NCBI GenBank assembly: GCA_035464655.1
Contig: DATHRZ010000022.1
Location: 1-46,772, forward strand
Length of the DNA: 46,772 nucleotides
Origin: JARFPW01 sp035464655
GTDB lineage: Bacteria; Gemmatimonadota; Gemmatimonadetes; Palauibacterales; Palauibacteraceae
Reading direction: 5' to 3'
How positions within the stretch are numbered: the first letter of the stretch is position 1; each line of letters starts with the position of its first letter. Under the pieces are notes generated by a model, which was not told the DNA's origin, ran no database searches, and saw only the letters and a program-made list of their open reading frames with translations. Shown here piece after piece: positions 16,937-24,724 of the stretch. The translations under genes and the position numbers were made by a program.

Positions 16937-16954
16937 GGTCAAGCGGGAGACAAG
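16937..16954 (-). promoter_or_regulatory. Putative SARP box D (PPTase)
   Basis: Read toward the PPTase gene: CTTGTCT-CCCG-CTTGACC. The two heptamers are 11 bp apart; the distal one departs from CTTGACC at two positions, making this the weakest of the four boxes. It ends 81 bp before the PPTase ATG, a distance similar to box A. Confidence 0.5.
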
Positions 16955-16976
16955 CGTCCGGGCGAAGGCCGGGGGT

Positions 16977-17699
16977 TCATCCCGCGCCGACCAGGATGAA
17001 CCAGTCCATGCTGGTCCCGACGGTCCAGTGGATCAGCGCGACGTACCAGATCGACCCGGTGCTCAGGCTGATCCAGCCGAACAGGAACCCGCCGGGTATG
17101 GCGGCGAACGTCTCGGTCATGGGTCGGCCGAAGTGCGCCAGAACGGAGAGGCCGGTCTGGCCGGTGTTGGCGCCGCCCGCCCCGATCACGCCGCGGAGGC
17201 CGAAGAGCAGGACACCCCGAAACAGGACTTCCCAGGCGCCGAAATAGAGACCGTTGCGCAGGGCATGGGGAACGAAGGAGGCCGGCGACGCGATGACCGC
17301 CGGGTCCAGCGGATAGACGGCCTGCATCGCCGGGGATCCGGCGGCAATCCATCCGGCGAGGACGGCGCCGGGTAGCCCGATCGCCAGCCACCGCAGTCCG
17401 GCGCCGACGTCACCGAACCCGAGCCCGAGCTCGTGTGGCGAGAGGGCGCATACGTATCGCGCAATCCCGACGGGCAGCGCGCCGAGCAGCAGGGCCGCGG
17501 CGAGAAAGTGCAGCAGCGGCGATCGGGCCGGGGCGCTCACCACCAGCCAGACACCGGCCGGGTCGATGCCCCGCGAGCCGACGAGATCGGCCCGCGCCAC
17601 GTAGTAGAACGCGAACAGGGCGACGGTGGCGGTGCCGAGAAGGACCTCTGCCCGCCGTGTCCGTACCCGGCGTAGGGCCGAGAGGGCAAGCGTGGTCAT
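16977..17699 (-). CDS. CPBP family membrane protein with altered first motif
   Basis: 240-residue membrane protein of the CPBP glutamic-protease family, last gene of the SDR-PAP2-SDR operon. The first motif reads WEVLFRG (W156, E157, R161): the first of the two catalytic-type glutamates is tryptophan. The other motifs persist: AHFGRP (H189) and IHWTVGTSMD (H224, D232). The loss may mean an inactive or re-purposed member. ATG at 17699 overlaps the stop of the preceding SDR gene as ATGA. Six to seven hydrophobic segments are visible. Confidence 0.83.
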   Translation of the reverse strand: MTTLALSALRRVRTRRAEVLLGTATVALFAFYYVARADLVGSRGIDPAGVWLVVSAPARSPLLHFLAAALLLGALPVGIARYVCALSPHELGLGFGDVGAGLRWLAIGLPGAVLAGWIAAGSPAMQAVYPLDPAVIASPASFVPHALRNGLYFGAWEVLFRGVLLFGLRGVIGAGGANTGQTGLSVLAHFGRPMTETFAAIPGGFLFGWISLSTGSIWYVALIHWTVGTSMDWFILVGAG

Positions 17700-18700
17700 G
17701 GTGCCTCCCCGACGCCGTCGGCGTCGCGCATCCCGTCCCCCCGCCTGGCCAGCCAGTCGATCGTCTGCCGCAGCCCGCGGTCCAGCGAACGCGGAACGTA
17801 GCCGAGATCCCGGCGTGCCGGTCCGATGTCGATCGGTAGATCGCGGAGGAACACGTCGACCCAGCCCCGGGTGAGCGAGGTCTCGCCGGAGAGCCGTCCC
17901 CACCACTCGCCCGCGAGGCCGATCCCCCGCGCCACCGATACCGGTACCGCCACGGTCCGCCGGCGTCGTCCTTTCAGCTCGCCCACGCGGTCGAGGAACG
18001 CTCCGAGCGACAGGTTCGCGTCGCCCCCGAGGGCGTAGTGGCGCCCGGAGCGCCCCCGCTCGGCGGCGAGGCGGATCCCGCGGGCGACGTCAGCGGCATG
18101 AACGTAGTTCGCCCGCGCTCCGCCGTCGGCGATGCGGAGCCGAAACCGACCTCGCAGGTAGAGTTCGATCATCCTCGTGACGCCGTTCGCGTCGTTCAGC
18201 GGTCCCGGCCCGTAGACGCGCGTCGGGTGGACGATGACCGCGTCTCCATGTTCCCGCGCGTAGGCCTCCACCAGTCGCTCGCCGGCGAACTTCGAGCGCT
18301 CGTAGGGGGTCGCGCCGGCCGGCGGGCCTCCCTCGGCACGTCCGAGAGTGAGTGCGGTCGAGACGTGGACGAGCCGACGGATTCCGTGCCGTCGGGCCGC
18401 GTCGAGGAGCTTCGCCACGGCGCGCTCGTTCGTTTCCGTGAACGCAGACGGGTCGTTCGACCACGCCTTCGCCAGGGCGGCCAGGTGCAGGACCGTATCG
18501 GCGTCGCGCAGCGCCACGTCGAGGCTGCCCTGGTCGCGAATGTCGCCGGTGACCACCTCGATCCGCCCGCGCGCCGCAGGGTCGAGCTTCCCCGGGGAGC
18601 GCAACAGCACCCGCACGCAGGCACCGTCGGCGAGAAGCTGGCGCACGAGCAGGGTCCCGATGAATCCGGTCGCTCCCGTAACCACGATTCGGCGGTTCAC
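17696..18700 (-). CDS. NAD-dependent epimerase/dehydratase (SDR), 3beta-HSD-like
   Basis: 334-residue extended short-chain dehydrogenase. The NAD site is VVTGATGFIG at the extreme N-terminus, the acidic region VTGDIRD follows, and the active site is VSTALT...YERSKFAGE (YxxxK). The NPTRVYGPG-like HPTRVYGPG loop and the C-terminal LSLGAFLDRVGELKG segment point to the NSDHL/3beta-hydroxysteroid-dehydrogenase-like or dihydroflavonol-reductase-like branch rather than nucleotide-sugar epimerases. GTG at 18700 overlaps the PAP2 stop as GTGA, which fixes the start. The likely substrate is a lipid-like hydroxy or keto compound (inference). Confidence 0.87.
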   Translation of the reverse strand: MNRRIVVTGATGFIGTLLVRQLLADGACVRVLLRSPGKLDPAARGRIEVVTGDIRDQGSLDVALRDADTVLHLAALAKAWSNDPSAFTETNERAVAKLLDAARRHGIRRLVHVSTALTLGRAEGGPPAGATPYERSKFAGERLVEAYAREHGDAVIVHPTRVYGPGPLNDANGVTRMIELYLRGRFRLRIADGGARANYVHAADVARGIRLAAERGRSGRHYALGGDANLSLGAFLDRVGELKGRRRRTVAVPVSVARGIGLAGEWWGRLSGETSLTRGWVDVFLRDLPIDIGPARRDLGYVPRSLDRGLRQTIDWLARRGDGMRDADGVGEAP

Positions 18701-19731
18701 GAGACACCGTCCATGATCGCCGGAGCTGCCCGGGGCGGCATCGGCAGGGGCGGAGTCGGCAGCGGCGTCACCGGAACCGGCGGAGTGATCGACGGTCGCG
18801 GGTACGGGGCAGGCGCGCGTCGCCCGAGCCGCTCCAGCGTCGGAACGAGTCGGGCCTGGATCGCGAGGGCGAACGCGACGCCGACGAGCGAATCGATGGC
18901 GTAGTGGTTCTGGGTGTAGACGGTGGACATTACCACGCCGAGCGCCTGGATCGTCAGCAAAGCCGCGACCCCGCGCCCGAACCACCGCCATCCCAGCCAG
19001 GCCACCGTCACGGCACCCGCCACGTGTGAGCTCGGAAACGCGGCTCCGAAGACGTTGCCCGTCTCGTGCGCTCGCGTCACGAGCCCGAAGAAGGTGCCGC
19101 CGGACGCCGACGCGTGAAACGGCAACCCGAAGACCTTGGGCCCCGCGGTCGGCATCAGGATGTAGACGACGAAGCAGCCCAGGTAGGTGGCGAGCAGTCG
19201 CAGGGTCACGTCGCGAAACCCATCCGGGTTTCGCCGTAACGCCATTGCGACGGGCGGAAGGAAGATCAGGGGCAGATAGACCCAGTACGAGAAATACATC
19301 AGCTCGCTGAACCAGCGCTGCGGCATCGCACGGATCCACACCCGGTCGAGGTGGATTCCAAACACGAGCCGGTCGAGCGCCATGATCACTCCGTCCCAGG
19401 TGTCGACGTGCAACGTCCGGATCAACGGATCCAGCTCGAGCCAGCCGAGCGGCACGAAGAGGAGCGGATACGCCTCCCGCAGCAGGCGTACCGGCAGCCG
19501 CGGCCGAGCGGGGAGGCGAGCGATCGCCCACGGCAGGCCGACCGCCCCGGCATGAGCCAGGGCAAGCAGGAGTGCGTGGCGCGGCTCGATCTCGAACCCG
19601 AGGGCCGGGAGGGAAGACGGCGGGTCGCCGATGGCGAAGACGACGGCCCACACGGCCGAGAGCAGTGCATTGTAGCCGGCGAGCAGCCAGTCGACCGGAC
19701 CGACGATGTCGGCACGTGCCGCGGCGCTCAC
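18697..19731 (-). CDS. PAP2 superfamily phosphatase/transferase
   Basis: 344-residue membrane protein. The PAP2 motifs are AFPSSHVAG (the PSGH motif with Ser for Gly) and STVYTQNHYAIDSL, giving the catalytic His and Asp. An N-terminal LDRLVFG/LMYFSYW region and six helices resemble the inositol-phosphorylceramide-synthase-like (PAP2_3) branch. The C-terminus is a 45-residue proline-rich tail. It would remove or transfer a phosphate head group on a lipid outside the membrane. GTG at 19731 is preferred to ATG 19737: AAGGAGG is seven bases before the GTG but one base before the ATG, and the GTG forms a GTGA overlap with the upstream stop. Confidence 0.87.
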   Translation of the reverse strand: MSAAARADIVGPVDWLLAGYNALLSAVWAVVFAIGDPPSSLPALGFEIEPRHALLLALAHAGAVGLPWAIARLPARPRLPVRLLREAYPLLFVPLGWLELDPLIRTLHVDTWDGVIMALDRLVFGIHLDRVWIRAMPQRWFSELMYFSYWVYLPLIFLPPVAMALRRNPDGFRDVTLRLLATYLGCFVVYILMPTAGPKVFGLPFHASASGGTFFGLVTRAHETGNVFGAAFPSSHVAGAVTVAWLGWRWFGRGVAALLTIQALGVVMSTVYTQNHYAIDSLVGVAFALAIQARLVPTLERLGRRAPAPYPRPSITPPVPVTPLPTPPLPMPPRAAPAIMDGVS

Positions 19732-20708
19732 AGCCATGCCTCCTTCCGATACCACGACACCGTCTCGGCGGCGCCCCGGTCGAGCGGCCAGGCCGGTGCG
19801 AAGCCGATCTCGTCGATCGCTCGGGATGGGTCGCAGACCCAGCTCTGCTGCGACAACTCCCGCACGCGATCGCGATTCAACACGGCCGCTCGGCGCGCGA
19901 CGCGGGCCGCCAGCTCGCACGCGAGCGCAATCGGCCGGGCCGCAGCCGACGGGAGGCTGAGAAGGACGGGAGATCGCCCGATGGCCCGGCCCCCCGCATC
20001 GGCGAACTCGGCCCACGTCACCGGATCGGGATGCGCCAGGCAGTACGTGCGCCCGACGGCCGCGTCGCACCGTGCGGCCGCGAGCAGCCCCTGCACGACG
20101 TCCTTCACATAGATCAGGCTTACCGGGCGCTCCCAGCCACCGATCGTCAGCGCGATCCCGCGTTTGATCATCCGGAACAGCGTGAGCACGGATCTCTCCC
20201 GCGGTCCGTAGGCGGACGGGAGCCGGATGATCGTCGTCCGCACTCGATCTTCGTACGCGTGCATCATCGCTTCGGCGAGCAGCTTCGAGTTGCCGTAGTG
20301 CGAAAGCGGGAACGGTACGCTGTCCGGCGACAGTGGATCTCCGTTGCGGCACGGACCCGAGGCTGCGAGCGACGACATCAGGATCACCCGCGGCGCTGAC
20401 CCGTTGAACGCGGCCGCGGCACGCAGCACCTGCGCCGTGCCCTCCGTATTCACCTGGTACAGGTCGCTGGGCCGCGCGGCTTCGGTCAGCCCCGCGAGGT
20501 GGAACACCACGTCGACCCCCTCGAACACCCCTTGCAGGGCGGCAACGTCGTCGAGGCCGATCGGCTCGAACGCGACCGGCAGGTGCCGGATCCAGCCCGG
20601 AGTGCCGCCCTGGCGTTCCACGCACGTGACCTCGTGACCCTCCTCCAGGAGTCCCTCGATGAGATGGCTGCCGATGAACCCGGCGCCTCCCGTGACGATC
20701 GCTTTCAT
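19728..20708 (-). CDS. NAD-dependent epimerase/dehydratase (SDR)
   Basis: 326-residue extended SDR, first gene of the operon. NAD-binding VTGGAGFIGSH at residues 5-15, VFHLAG, MSSLAASGP and the active-site YGNSK (YxxxK) are present, then RLPSAYGPRERS and a family-typical C-terminal half. Sequence is clearly different from the second SDR two genes downstream, so they probably catalyse successive steps. ATG at 20708 has GGAGG at good spacing. The promoter region shared with DUF3108 holds SARP boxes A and B. Confidence 0.88.
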   Translation of the reverse strand: MKAIVTGGAGFIGSHLIEGLLEEGHEVTCVERQGGTPGWIRHLPVAFEPIGLDDVAALQGVFEGVDVVFHLAGLTEAARPSDLYQVNTEGTAQVLRAAAAFNGSAPRVILMSSLAASGPCRNGDPLSPDSVPFPLSHYGNSKLLAEAMMHAYEDRVRTTIIRLPSAYGPRERSVLTLFRMIKRGIALTIGGWERPVSLIYVKDVVQGLLAAARCDAAVGRTYCLAHPDPVTWAEFADAGGRAIGRSPVLLSLPSAAARPIALACELAARVARRAAVLNRDRVRELSQQSWVCDPSRAIDEIGFAPAWPLDRGAAETVSWYRKEAWL

Positions 20709-20780
20709 GATGCGTCCTCCGTCGGTGTTCTCCGTCCGCGGCGTGCCGCGTTGCTTCCGGAGTGCATGCTCTCGGGAGGC

Positions 20781-20798
20781 GGTCAAGTCCGGGTCAAG
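20781..20798 (-). promoter_or_regulatory. Putative SARP box A (SDR operon)
   Basis: Read toward the SDR operon: CTTGACC-CGGA-CTTGACC, two identical heptamers 11 bp apart. It ends 72 bp before the SDR ATG. The heptamer contains TTGAC and could overlap a -35 element; I see no convincing -10. Confidence 0.65.
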
Positions 20799-20819
20799 AA
20801 CGCTCCGGCATGGCGATCG

Positions 20820-20837
20820 CTTGACCGAAGCTTGACC
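20820..20837 (+). promoter_or_regulatory. Putative SARP box B (DUF3108-kinase-SARP operon)
   Basis: CTTGACC-GAAG-CTTGACC, two identical heptamers 11 bp apart, ending 35 bp before the DUF3108 ATG. Because the operon encodes the SARP-type regulator, this suggests autoregulation. Box A lies 21 bp away in mirror orientation. Confidence 0.65.
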
Positions 20838-20872
20838 GGGAGGCGCAACGGTGGGGCAAAAGGGAGGATCGG

Positions 20873-21700
20873 ATGGACATGTACGAGTGGATGCGTTCGC
20901 AGGCCCCGGTCGCCATGCTGTTTCTCGGACTCGCGGGAGCGCTACCCCCGGCTGGGCTGGCCCAGATGGCGCCGGAGGCCGTGGCGACGGAAGCGGCGTT
21001 CTTTCCGGTCGGGGAGCGCCTGGAATACGCGATCAACCTCGGTCGGATCCGCCTCGGCCACGCGACGATGCGTGTCGAGGCGGAGGAAATGGTCGACGGC
21101 GTCCGCACCTTCCGCACGTCCCTCCGCATCGAGATCGGAGCGGCGCTGCTCGACTTCGAGGACCGATTGGTAAGCTGGATCGAGCCCGCGCCTTTCCGTT
21201 CCCGCGCCTTCTTGCGTCGTGACCCCGACGCCGACGACGACAGAGTCCGGTACTACCGCTTCGATCCGGAGGGACCACGGGCCACCGCCGAGCAGCGGAC
21301 GGCGGACGGCCGGATCATCGCCGCCCTCGTGCCGCCGGAATCCATCCCGGTCGACGTGCTCGACGAGTTGGCCGCCCTCTACTTTCTGCGCTCGATCTCG
21401 CTCGAGCAGGGAGAAACACGCACGATCGATCGGTACTTCGATCCGTCGATCGCTCCGATGGAGCTGACGGTACTCGAGACGATCCGAATGCGAGTACCGG
21501 CCGGACGTTTCGAGGCCACCGTGTTTCGCACGGTGATGCCGGCGCTCCCGGCATTCCAGGCGGAAAACGATCCGCGAATCTACGTGAGCAGGGGCGAGGA
21601 CCGACTCATCGTCCAGATCGAGACCGACACGAAGGTTGGACGCCTGCGCATGTACCTGACCGACTACGAGATTCTCGACGGGGCGGGTCGACCCGAATAG
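20873..21700 (+). CDS. DUF3108 periplasmic protein
   Basis: 275 residues with a signal peptide (hydrophobic stretch MLFLGLAGALPPAGLAQ). The mature domain begins FFPVGERLEYAINLGRIRLG, the usual opening of DUF3108: a strand-rich fold in periplasmic proteins, often beside lipid or polysaccharide export genes. The motif YFLRSI near the middle and TDTKVGRLRMYLTDYE near the end also match. GGGAGG lies six bases before the ATG. It is first in the operon with the kinase (39-bp gap). A periplasmic sensor or lipid-binding partner of the transmembrane kinase is a reasonable inference. Confidence 0.83.
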   Translation: MDMYEWMRSQAPVAMLFLGLAGALPPAGLAQMAPEAVATEAAFFPVGERLEYAINLGRIRLGHATMRVEAEEMVDGVRTFRTSLRIEIGAALLDFEDRLVSWIEPAPFRSRAFLRRDPDADDDRVRYYRFDPEGPRATAEQRTADGRIIAALVPPESIPVDVLDELAALYFLRSISLEQGETRTIDRYFDPSIAPMELTVLETIRMRVPAGRFEATVFRTVMPALPAFQAENDPRIYVSRGEDRLIVQIETDTKVGRLRMYLTDYEILDGAGRPE

Positions 21701-21739
21701 ATTCGACGCAGCATCCCCCGACTCGAGCCGTGGTAGACT

Positions 21740-24724
21740 ATGGAGAACCTCCTGCAGCGCGTGCGAGCCGCGCTCGCCGGGCGCTACGAGGTGGCGTCCG
21801 AGGCCGGCCGGGGCGCGATGGCGGTCGTGTACCGGGCCGTCGATCGACGCCACGACCGGACGGTCGCCGTAAAGGTACTCCAGCCTCAACTCGCGTCGGC
21901 CGTCGGCGAAGAACGTTTTCTGCACGAGATCCGTCTCGCCGCCGGGCTGGCACACCCGTACATCCTTCCCGTGCTCGACTCCGACGAAAGCGACGGCCTG
22001 CTCTACTACGTGATGCCGTTCATCACGGGAGAAACCCTCGCCGCCCGGCTGGCGCGAGAGGGCGAGCTGCCGGTCGGCGACGCGGTGAAGATCGCCTCAG
22101 AAATTGCCGAAGCACTCGGTCACGCCCACGCCGCCGGCGTTCTGCACCGCGACGTGAAGCCGTCGAACATCCTGCTCACCGAGTCCCACGCGCTGCTGGC
22201 AGACTTCGGAATCGCCCGCGCCCTCGCCCGTGCCGGCGGGGAGCGACTCACCGCTACGGGCCTGTCGGTCGGTTCGCCGGCCTATATGAGCCCGCAGCAG
22301 GCAGATCCCGAGGCACCGCCCGATCCGCGGGACGACCAGTATTCCCTCGCCTGCGTCCTGTATCAGATGCTCGCCGGTGCGCCCCCATTCGCCGGCGGAT
22401 CGGCGACCTCGGTGATGCGGCGTCACGCGGCGGATGCCGTACCGCCCGTGCGAACCGTGCGTCCGGCCGTCCCGACGGAAGTCGAGGCCGCCATCGAGCG
22501 CGCGATGGCAAAGTCGCCGGCGGACCGGTTCGGTTCGATGGAGGAGTTCGCGGGGGCGCTGGCCGGAGAGGGTGGCCCGGTGCGGGCTCCGCGAAAGCGA
22601 GCGTGGGTCGGGCTCGGCGCCCTGGTCCTCGCCGGACTCGCAGCGTTCGTCGGGCTGGAGGGCATCCGTAGCCGGGTGGCGTCCGTTGGTGCCGATACGG
22701 CCCTCCACGAATTCGCCGTGCTCCCGTGCAGGGCGGCGGCCCAGAGCGACTCCACCTACGCGCGCAATCTCGCAAGCAGCACCGGCTACATGCTTCGAGC
22801 AGTCGACCCGCGGTACTCCGACTGGTGGGTTTACACGAGCGGCTGGAACGCACTCCCCTCGACCCCCGACTTCGTCTCGACCAGACGGTTGGATTCGCTC
22901 CACGCTCGCCTGCTGGTCGACTGCGCCATCGGCCCGTGGCGAAATGATACGGCGCAGGTCGCCGTTTCGGTCGTCGGCCCCGAAGGCATCGTCCACGACT
23001 TCTCGTTCGAGATCGGCCGTCGGGACGAGCTCGTGGGTTCGATCCGGCTCGCCGAGGAACTGCTCGACTTCCGGGGCGGGACCCTCGGCTCGCCCGCCTC
23101 GAAGTGGACGACTGACGGGCTCGCATGGAGCGATTTCCTGTCGGGCGACGCTCGATTCCTCAATTACGACCTCGCCGAGGCGGACAGCCTGTACGCGTCG
23201 GCGCTCGAGCGGGACCCGCACTTCGGTCTCGTGCTGTGGCGCCTGGACCAGGTCCACCGCTGGCAGTGGGTCCTGGACACGAGAGATCTCAACCTCGACA
23301 GCCTGCTGGAAGCCGACCACGATCGCTTCGATCCGCGCGATCTCGAACTACTCCAGGCCGCGGTGGAAGACTGGGGGCCGAGGAAAGTCGCGATGTTCGA
23401 CGCGATGATCGAGGCGCGTCCCCGCGACCACTACACGTTGCTCGTCTACGGCGACGAACTCATGCACCGCGGGGTGCTCGCGGAGATGGGCCTGCATCCG
23501 GAGCGGGCGGCCGACGTCTTCGCTCGCGTGCTCGAGGTGAACCCGGCGTGGATCGCCGGGTGGGATCACCTCACCACGGTCAACGTGTTGCTTGGCGACA
23601 GCGAAGCCGCCGAAGCCTCTCTCGATGCCCTGTGCCAGCGCCGGCCGGGCACGCCGGGGGCATTCGACCCCTGCCCGATCTGGACTTTGGGAGTGCTGGA
23701 GCGGTTCCACCCGGGCTCACCGGAACTCGCGGCCGTGCGTGCCGCGCTTGCCGGTCAACCCGATGGGATCGTGCACCGAGCTGCCAGGGGCGCGCGCTAC
23801 GCGAATCTCTACGATGCCCAGCTACATCTCGGAAAGGAGCTGATCGGCCGCGCCGCTAGCCCCGATTCGGTTCGACGCTCGGGAGTGAATTCCGTCGGGA
23901 TCGCGCTCGCGGCGCTCGGACTTCCCGGGAGATCGATCGAGACGTTCACGAACGGGGCGAACGACCCGGAGTCGCGGTTGTTTGCCGACATGTGGGCGGT
24001 CGTGCCCGCAAGCCTCGGGCTCGAAGGGTTCGACGGATCCGAACGGCCAGCGGCCGCCCGACTCGCACAGGTCGTGGATGACCCGGCGGCGGACTCTCTG
24101 CGGCGAGCGCGGGCTGCCTGGGCGCTTGCGCTGCGGGCCGCCGGCGCCCGGGACGACGAGGCGTTCGACCGGCGATTGGGCAACGTCGAGGCCCTATCCC
24201 CGGCGGATCGGATGGGCGCGGATCGCCTGGCGACACTGCTCCATGGCGTCGAGGCCGCCCTGCGTGGTGACCAGGACGGAGCGCTGAAGATCACAGAGCC
24301 GCTGCTCGCCGACGATTCGATCGGTAGCACGCAGCGGCCGTTCGGTCGCTCCGCGACTTACCTGCTACGCGGCACATGGCACCGCGAGGCCGGGAATCCC
24401 GCCAAGGCGCTGGACGCCTGGCTGTGGCACTGGAATACGGCCACAGAGGCCGCCCCGGTCGCGGTACAGGCCGTGGAGGTCGACGGCGCCCTCGCCGGTT
24501 GGGCGCATCTGCGTAGCGCGCGGCTGGCGCGTTCACTGGCGGCGGGCGACCCGGCCCACGCCGCTCGCGCCTGCCGCGAGGCGAGCGACGCCCTCTACTT
24601 CTGGGGCGGACGCGACATCTGGATGGACCGCCCCGCCGTCGAGCCCGCGATCGCCGAGCTCGTCGCCGAACTGAATGAAATTCTCGCCTCGGATCTCTGC
24701 CCCGCACCGGACGCCTCCCAATGA
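21740..24724 (+). CDS. Transmembrane Ser/Thr protein kinase with large TPR-like sensor half
   Basis: 994 residues. The cytoplasmic Hanks-type kinase domain spans 16-275: Gly loop AGRGAMAVVY, catalytic K45 (VAVKVL), HRDVKPSN (H136, D138, K140), DFG 155-157, and SPAYMSPQQ in place of APE. A membrane helix lies at 289-306. The remaining roughly 690 residues are outside the membrane, rich in Trp and helical pairs like TPR repeats (for example ERDPHFGLVLWRLDQVHRW and VLEVNPAWIAGWDHL). The stop overlaps the SARP-gene start as ATGA, so kinase and regulator are made together. By analogy with AfsK-AfsR, the regulator is the likely phosphorylation target; that is inference. Confidence 0.93.
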   Translation: MENLLQRVRAALAGRYEVASEAGRGAMAVVYRAVDRRHDRTVAVKVLQPQLASAVGEERFLHEIRLAAGLAHPYILPVLDSDESDGLLYYVMPFITGETLAARLAREGELPVGDAVKIASEIAEALGHAHAAGVLHRDVKPSNILLTESHALLADFGIARALARAGGERLTATGLSVGSPAYMSPQQADPEAPPDPRDDQYSLACVLYQMLAGAPPFAGGSATSVMRRHAADAVPPVRTVRPAVPTEVEAAIERAMAKSPADRFGSMEEFAGALAGEGGPVRAPRKRAWVGLGALVLAGLAAFVGLEGIRSRVASVGADTALHEFAVLPCRAAAQSDSTYARNLASSTGYMLRAVDPRYSDWWVYTSGWNALPSTPDFVSTRRLDSLHARLLVDCAIGPWRNDTAQVAVSVVGPEGIVHDFSFEIGRRDELVGSIRLAEELLDFRGGTLGSPASKWTTDGLAWSDFLSGDARFLNYDLAEADSLYASALERDPHFGLVLWRLDQVHRWQWVLDTRDLNLDSLLEADHDRFDPRDLELLQAAVEDWGPRKVAMFDAMIEARPRDHYTLLVYGDELMHRGVLAEMGLHPERAADVFARVLEVNPAWIAGWDHLTTVNVLLGDSEAAEASLDALCQRRPGTPGAFDPCPIWTLGVLERFHPGSPELAAVRAALAGQPDGIVHRAARGARYANLYDAQLHLGKELIGRAASPDSVRRSGVNSVGIALAALGLPGRSIETFTNGANDPESRLFADMWAVVPASLGLEGFDGSERPAAARLAQVVDDPAADSLRRARAAWALALRAAGARDDEAFDRRLGNVEALSPADRMGADRLATLLHGVEAALRGDQDGALKITEPLLADDSIGSTQRPFGRSATYLLRGTWHREAGNPAKALDAWLWHWNTATEAAPVAVQAVEVDGALAGWAHLRSARLARSLAAGDPAHAARACREASDALYFWGGRDIWMDRPAVEPAIAELVAELNEILASDLCPAPDASQ

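Noticed and set aside
19728..19737. ATG at 19737 as start of the PAP2 gene
   Set aside because: The SD would be one base from this ATG; the GTG at 19731 has seven-base spacing and the same GTGA overlap seen at the next gene junction.
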